From: Acidimicrobiaceae bacterium
Lineage (GTDB): Bacteria; Actinomycetota; Acidimicrobiia; Acidimicrobiales; Ilumatobacteraceae
Assembly: GCA_024641005.1 (NCBI GenBank)
Contig: JAHEDX010000001.1
Span: 45,625-109,624, forward strand
Length of the DNA stretch: 64,000 nt
Direction of reading: 5' to 3'
The notes beneath the pieces are model-generated. The model searched no databases. It was not told the origin of the DNA and worked only from the letters and a program-made list of their open reading frames with translations. The position numbers and the translations under genes were made by a program. Shown here piece after piece: positions 59,640-64,000 of the stretch (the first letter of the stretch is position 1; each line of letters begins with the position of its first letter).

Positions 59640-61060
59640 TGACCGAGCTCTGGAGTGATCGGATCTGCCGGGTTTGGCTGGGCAATGTGGCCCCCGCCAT
59701 CGTCGATGACGAGGGCGAGCTGTCGGGCGACGAATTGTTGCGATTGGCCGCTGGGGCGTCGGCGTGGTTCGACGAGCTGGGATTTGCCACCGGCGAGGCG
59801 ATTCCGGCACTGATGGACGAGACCAGAACGTCGATCGCGATGGTGGTCGGAGGAGCCCTGTCCCGTCGCCCGCTCGCCCCGCTCGGTACCAAGCTTTCGG
59901 TCGACGATCTCGTGCTCGCACTGAGCGGTCTCGGCTCGCGTCTGCTGTTCGTCGATCTCGACCGGGTCGATCTCGCGGAGCAGGTCGCAGCGCGGTCGGG
60001 CATCGAGCTGATCGTCGTCGATCGTGCGATCCCGCCTGCCGAGCCGCTGGCGCCGGTGTGTTCGCCAGACGACACGGTCGTGATCGTCCACACCTCGGGC
60101 ACGACCGGTCACCCCAAGCCGATCCGATTGACGCAGCGGCCGCTCGCCGCTCGCGTCGATGTGTACCAGGAAGTGATGGGCATCGGCCCCGGGGATCGGT
60201 ACTGCTCGGCGTCGCCCTTCTATCACACTGCCGGCGTGGCGATGGATGTGACCGTGCTGCCGATGGGTGTGGCGATCATCCCGCAGGATTGGTTCAATAT
60301 CGACAATTGGCGACGGGCCGGGCGGCTCGGGGCGACCTGCACCTTGTTGGTGCCGACGATGATCGAGATGCTGCTCGCCGGGGATGCCCTCGGCGACGCC
60401 GCACCCAGGGTGCTGCAATATGGCGCGATGCCGATTCATCCCGACACGTTGAGGGCCACCCTGGCAGCGCTGCCCGACACGCGGATGCTGCAGATCTTCG
60501 GGCAGACGGAGGCCAGCCCGATCGCGTACCTCAGCCACGAAGACCATCTGCGCGCCGCAGCCGCCCGGCCGGATTTGCTGCTCTCTGTCGGCCGGGCGAT
60601 CCGGGGCGCAGAGTTGGCGGTCGAACAACCTGATGAAGCAGGCATCGGCGAGATCATCATCAAGGCGCCGCACGTCTTCCAGCACGATCCCGACGGGTGG
60701 CGTCGCACCGGCGACCTGGGCAGGATCAGCGCCGAGGGGTATGTGTCGCTGCACGGCCGTGTGAACGATCGCATCATCCGGGGTGGTGAGAACATCTACC
60801 CGGTCGAGATCGAGAACGTCCTCGTCGACCACCCCGCAGTCCGTGAGGCGGCAGTGTTGGGGGTGCCCGACCGCAAGTACGGCGAGGTCGTGAAGGCGGT
60901 CATCGTTCCGACAGACCCGTCCGCGCCACCGAGCGAAACCGAACTGCGGGCGCACCTCGCCGGCCGGCTCGCCCACTTCAAGGTGCCGAGCACGTTCGAG
61001 ATCGTCGCCGAACTGCCCCGAAACCCGAGCGGCAAGGTGCTGCGGCGCAAGCTGAAGTAA
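59639..61060 (+). CDS. AMP-forming acyl-CoA synthetase (ligase)
   Basis: ANL-superfamily ligase of 473 residues, short for the family. P-loop VHTSGTTGHPKPI has Pro where Gly usually follows the Lys. IFGQTEASP, GDLGRISAEGYVSLHGR and the C-terminal catalytic Lys in PSGKVLRRKLK are present. It activates a free acid to acyl-CoA via acyl-AMP. It is translationally coupled to the thioesterase; an AttH-like gene follows after 14 bp. Confidence 0.9.
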   Translation: MTELWSDRICRVWLGNVAPAIVDDEGELSGDELLRLAAGASAWFDELGFATGEAIPALMDETRTSIAMVVGGALSRRPLAPLGTKLSVDDLVLALSGLGSRLLFVDLDRVDLAEQVAARSGIELIVVDRAIPPAEPLAPVCSPDDTVVIVHTSGTTGHPKPIRLTQRPLAARVDVYQEVMGIGPGDRYCSASPFYHTAGVAMDVTVLPMGVAIIPQDWFNIDNWRRAGRLGATCTLLVPTMIEMLLAGDALGDAAPRVLQYGAMPIHPDTLRATLAALPDTRMLQIFGQTEASPIAYLSHEDHLRAAAARPDLLLSVGRAIRGAELAVEQPDEAGIGEIIIKAPHVFQHDPDGWRRTGDLGRISAEGYVSLHGRVNDRIIRGGENIYPVEIENVLVDHPAVREAAVLGVPDRKYGEVVKAVIVPTDPSAPPSETELRAHLAGRLAHFKVPSTFEIVAELPRNPSGKVLRRKLK

Positions 61061-61074
61061 GCCGAGGAGGAGTA

Positions 61075-62091
61075 TTGGGAATCGCACTGACCCATGACGA
61101 CGAAGGGATACACGTCCCCGGCGATCAGGTGAACTGGAACGAGAGCCGGTACATCGACTTCTGGGATCCGGGAAGCCGGATCGGTGGCTGGTTCCGGATC
61201 GGCGCACGCCCCAACGCGAAGTACGCCGAGATGTCGGCTTGCGTGTTCCTGCCCGACGGCAGCGTCGCCTTCGCCTACGACCGAGCAGGTATCGACGAGA
61301 ACGGGCTCGCCGCCGGAGACACCAGGGGGCGTCAGGAGTGGGAGATCATCGAGCCGTGGCGCACGACCAGGGTCGGCTTCGCCGGCGAGATGTCGCTGTT
61401 CGACGACCCGTGGGTTCTGACCGTTCCGAAGCGGGCGTTCCGTAACAGTCCGACAGCCGTGACCGAGATCGATCTCGTCTGCACGACCGAAGGCCTCGGA
61501 GCGGCGATGGGCCAGGACCAGGATCAGCACCATCTGATCTTCCTGCCCGGCCAGGCCGACTTCCACTATCAGCACATGACCCGCGTGACCGGCACGATCC
61601 GGATCGGTGCGGACAGGTACGAGGTCGCCGGGCGCGGCGGCAAGGACCACTCGTGGGGTCCTCGCAACTGGCACGCCAAGATCTTTCTTCGTTGGCTGAC
61701 TTGCTGTATCGACGACGACAATGGCTTCATGCTGACGCGTTCGAAGGGCCCGTCGGCCGAACGGCGCAGCGGTTTCGTTTGGGCTGACCGTGAGTTCCGG
61801 GTGGTCGACGGGTTCGACATGGTCAACCACTATGCAGGGGCACCCTGGTATCAGCTCGAACGTACCGAAGTGACTGTGAGGGCGGGCGATGTGGAATGGA
61901 CCGTCACGGGCACCCCGCAGAACTACCTCCCGCTCCGCCATCGCCAGACCAGTCCCGACGGCGTCGAGGCGGTCTTGCGGATCGTCAAGCAACCGGCGGA
62001 ATGGACCTTCTCCGACGGGCGCACGGCAACCGGCCATCTCGAGTACCACGACCTCATGCATGACGGCATCCCCGTTGGCCTCCATGAATGA
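61075..62091 (+). CDS. AttH/CrtC-like (lipocalin-type double barrel) protein
   Basis: Protein of 338 residues with the motif GRGGKDHSWGPRNW near residue 190, as in DUF7064/7065 proteins related to hydroxyneurosporene synthase and AttH. Such genes recur in actinobacterial steroid and terpenoid clusters; a hydratase or binding role is suspected. The TTG start at 61075 is supported by GAGGAGGAG just upstream. The stop TGA begins palindrome k. Confidence 0.75.
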   Translation: MGIALTHDDEGIHVPGDQVNWNESRYIDFWDPGSRIGGWFRIGARPNAKYAEMSACVFLPDGSVAFAYDRAGIDENGLAAGDTRGRQEWEIIEPWRTTRVGFAGEMSLFDDPWVLTVPKRAFRNSPTAVTEIDLVCTTEGLGAAMGQDQDQHHLIFLPGQADFHYQHMTRVTGTIRIGADRYEVAGRGGKDHSWGPRNWHAKIFLRWLTCCIDDDNGFMLTRSKGPSAERRSGFVWADREFRVVDGFDMVNHYAGAPWYQLERTEVTVRAGDVEWTVTGTPQNYLPLRHRQTSPDGVEAVLRIVKQPAEWTFSDGRTATGHLEYHDLMHDGIPVGLHE

Positions 62092-62148
62092 CGAAACGTG
62101 CCAGGCACGTTTCGCAACTTACGAAACGTGCCAGGCACGTTTCGTAAG
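62089..62148. repeat. Palindromic repeat, locus k (tandem doublet)
   Basis: Copy 1 (62089-62117) starts with the AttH-like gene's TGA and has one or two arm mismatches. Copy 2 (62118-62148) is a perfect 31-bp palindrome whose outer pair is C/G rather than the common G/C. The junction is identical to loci d and f. Confidence 0.96.
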
Positions 62149-62160
62149 TGTGGGGTCGAC

Positions 62161-63204
62161 ATGACGGTATTGCGCGGGCTCGACGAAGCTGCCGTTGGCA
62201 CGTGGATGGCGGAGCATGTCGATGGGATCGTCCCGCCCTTGGCGTTCTCACTGATCGCCGGCGGTCACTCGAACCTGACATTCGCGGCCACCGACTCGGT
62301 GGCAAATCAGTACGTGGTGAGGCGCGGTCCGATCGGTACCTCAGGTGGGGGAGCGCACGACATGGGTCGCGAGCATCGAATCATCAGCGCCCTCCACGGC
62401 ACAGCGGTTCCGGTGCCGCGCCCGTTGGCGCTGTGTCTCGACGACTCGGTGAATGGCAGCTCGTTCTACGTCATGGCCCGAGTCGACGGCGCTGTGCTCG
62501 ACAATGTCGCGGCCGCTGACGCCGACCTGCCGGATACCGATGGGCGTCGCCGGGCCGGCGAGCAGATGATCGACGTGATGGCCGACATGCACCGGGTCGA
62601 CGTCGACGCCGTCGGTCTCGGTGACGCGGCCCGCCGCGAGGACTTCCTGGCCCGCCAGATCAAGCGGTTCGTCGGCATGTGGGAGTCGAACCAGACCAGG
62701 GAACTCCCGGCGATGAACGCGCTCGCCGACCGCGTCTCGGTGCTCGCCCCGCCCCAGCGGTACACGGGCATCGTCCACGGCGACTATCGGATCGGCAACG
62801 TCATGATCGACGGCGGCGGCACTCTCGTCGCCGTCCTCGACTGGGAACTGTGGACCCTCGGCGACGTGCTCGCCGACCTGGGGTTCCTGCTCAACAACTG
62901 GTACGAGCCGAACGACCCGAATCCGCAGGTCTTCATGGAGACCGCTCCGACCGTCACCGGCGATTTCGGTTCACGAGCGACGCTGATCGAGCGGTACGCG
63001 GATCGGACCGGTTTCGACGTGTCCGCCGTCGACTATTACCGCGGCTTCCAGCACTGGCGCATGGCCGTGCTGGCCGAAGGCGTGAAGAAGCGCTACGAGT
63101 CGGCTCAGATGGCGACGTCGGACGTCGACTTCGAGCATCTCGACCAGCGCGTCGTCGATCTCGCCGCCCTCGCCGAACGGTATCTCGACCGCTACGAGGG
63201 CTGA
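62161..63204 (+). CDS. APH-like phosphotransferase family protein
   Basis: Kinase-fold protein of 347 residues with an intact catalytic loop HGDYRIGN and metal motif LDWELWTLGD. It resembles the phosphotransferases often placed beside ACADs (ACAD10/11-like aminoglycoside-phosphotransferase domain). ATG 62161 is chosen; an in-frame ATG at 62098 would encode repeat-derived PGTFRN peptides and is unlikely. The stop is 5 bp from the convergent thiolase stop. Confidence 0.9.
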   Translation: MTVLRGLDEAAVGTWMAEHVDGIVPPLAFSLIAGGHSNLTFAATDSVANQYVVRRGPIGTSGGGAHDMGREHRIISALHGTAVPVPRPLALCLDDSVNGSSFYVMARVDGAVLDNVAAADADLPDTDGRRRAGEQMIDVMADMHRVDVDAVGLGDAARREDFLARQIKRFVGMWESNQTRELPAMNALADRVSVLAPPQRYTGIVHGDYRIGNVMIDGGGTLVAVLDWELWTLGDVLADLGFLLNNWYEPNDPNPQVFMETAPTVTGDFGSRATLIERYADRTGFDVSAVDYYRGFQHWRMAVLAEGVKKRYESAQMATSDVDFEHLDQRVVDLAALAERYLDRYEG

Positions 63205-63209
63205 ACCCC

Positions 63210-64000
63210 TCAGCCCTTGGTGAGCAGCATCGAGCCGCTGAACATCCCGACCGCGTTGGCCCAGACGCTCACCTCGGCGTCCGCGACCTGCCGATCACCG
63301 CACTGTCCGCGGAGCTGCCGCACCGCCTCGATGCAGAAGTTCGCGCCGTGACGGCGGCCGACGTTGATCGCTCCGCCGTCGGTATTGGTCGGCACCTTGC
63401 CACCGAGTTGGGTCTCGCCGGCCATGACGAACTCGGCGGCCTCGCCCGGTCCGCACAGGCCGAGGCCTTCGAGCCATTGCAGGGTGATGATGCTGAAGCC
63501 GTCGTAGAGGTGTGCGGTGTCGACATCCTCCGGGCCCAGATCGGTTCGCGACCAGAGCAGGTCACCACAGTGCTTCGGTGAGGTGCGCACCATGTCGGGC
63601 AGCAACTCGAAGTTCATGTCGTGGATCGCGGACAGAGCCGACGCCTCGACCAGGACCATCGGCTGTTTGAGGTCGCGGGCGCGTTCTTCCGTCGTGAAGA
63701 TCACTGCCGAGCCCGAATCGCAGGGGTAGTCGCAATCGAGGATCCGCAGCGGTTTCGTGATGTACGGCTTGGCGAGGTATTCCTCGGCGCTGAGCGGGTC
63801 TCGCAGCAGCGCCTCGGGGTTCATCTGGGCATACGAGCGCTGCACCTCGGCGAAGCGAGCGAAGTGTGCTTCGGCCGCGCCGGTCTCGTGCATGTAGCGA
63901 TTCATCAGCAGGCCGGCCCACTGCACGGGGGAGAAGTTGCCGTAGGGGTGGCGGAACTGGGCGTCGGTCATGTTCGGCTCGCCGAGCATCGCCGCACCGG
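63210..64000 (-). CDS. SCP2-type thiolase, partial (N-terminus beyond the window)
   Basis: The last 260 or so residues of a thiolase are visible: HLYDGFSIITLQWLEGLG, KVPTNTDGGAINVGRRHG, SVWANAVGMFSGSMLLTKG. The frame is open to the right edge, and roughly 120 N-terminal residues should lie beyond it. It is similar to the thiolase half of the 13454 fusion, including the S-x-M-L-L-T end. Any DUF35 partner would lie outside this window. Confidence 0.9.
   Translation of the reverse strand, partial: GAAMLGEPNMTDAQFRHPYGNFSPVQWAGLLMNRYMHETGAAEAHFARFAEVQRSYAQMNPEALLRDPLSAEEYLAKPYITKPLRILDCDYPCDSGSAVIFTTEERARDLKQPMVLVEASALSAIHDMNFELLPDMVRTSPKHCGDLLWSRTDLGPEDVDTAHLYDGFSIITLQWLEGLGLCGPGEAAEFVMAGETQLGGKVPTNTDGGAINVGRRHGANFCIEAVRQLRGQCGDRQVADAEVSVWANAVGMFSGSMLLTKG

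Noticed and set aside
7498..62148. CRISPR array made of the palindromic repeats
   Set aside because: The copies are kilobases apart, lie at gene ends, have no regular spacers, and no cas genes are seen.
7498..62148. Insertion-sequence terminal repeats
   Set aside because: No transposase or target duplications flank the copies. Each copy is a self-contained palindrome rather than an end of a larger element.
1..64000. tRNA, rRNA or riboswitch genes
   Set aside because: Gaps are short, and none shows cloverleaf, rRNA or known aptamer features by eye.

Overview
The window looks like chromosomal DNA of a high-GC actinobacterium, most likely an Acidimicrobiia-type organism (inference). The signs are very high G+C, many GTG and TTG starts, a mycofactocin-type short-chain dehydrogenase, an LLM-type F420 oxidoreductase, split-barrel PPOX proteins, several cytochrome P450s, and acyl-CoA dehydrogenases in adjacent alpha/beta pairs. 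No rRNA, tRNA, CRISPR array, insertion sequence or phage gene was seen.

Almost every gene belongs to CoA-ester or hydrophobic-substrate catabolism. I count 12 short-chain dehydrogenases (SDR), 7 enoyl-CoA hydratase/isomerase (crotonase) proteins, 6 acyl-CoA dehydrogenase (ACAD) genes (one a double-length fusion), 4 P450s, 2 3Fe-4S ferredoxins, 3 SCP2-type thiolases (one fused to DUF35), 3 amidohydrolase_2 proteins, 3 APH-like phosphotransferases plus a fragment, 2 VOC proteins, 2 acyl-CoA ligases of different chemistry, an MFS exporter, a sulfatase, and 4 regulators. The ACAD pairs, the FadE34-like fusion, the Ltp2/DUF35-type thiolases and the P450s recall actinobacterial side-chain beta-oxidation of steroids or terpenoids. 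The actual substrate cannot be read from the sequence.

Layout: 1-9.7 kb holds HIBADH, SDR and crotonase genes, a ferredoxin-P450 operon, a TetR gene, an SDR-ALDH-SDR operon and a phosphotransferase. 9.9-13.4 kb holds a MarR gene and a VOC-amidohydrolase-crotonase operon. 13.4-18.1 kb holds the DUF35-thiolase fusion, a PPOX protein, an SDR and the MFS exporter. 18.1-32.0 kb is a long minus-strand block: P450-SDR-ferredoxin-P450-PPOX-SDR-DapB-like-amidohydrolase, then sulfatase-phosphotransferase-LLM-ACAD-crotonase-TetR. 32.1-40.8 kb is plus-strand: flavin reductase-P450-4-Cys protein, a decayed gene, an isochorismatase-like pseudoenzyme, and VOC-amidohydrolase-ACAD-ACAD-hydrolase. 40.8-54.9 kb holds SDR/crotonase pairs, a pseudoreceiver-wHTH-GAF regulator, an NDP-forming acyl-CoA synthetase and the double ACAD. 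54.9-64 kb holds a thiolase/DUF35 pair, an ACAD pair, thioesterase-ligase-AttH-like genes, a phosphotransferase and a partial thiolase.

Two non-coding signals tie the region together. One is a palindromic repeat with arm TTACGAAACGTGCC, present in 15 copies at 11 loci. All copies lie within about 22 bp of a stop codon and many overlap it. The other is an inverted repeat of consensus TTGAC-N6-GTCAA at 11 places upstream of operons, which looks like the operator of one shared regulator.
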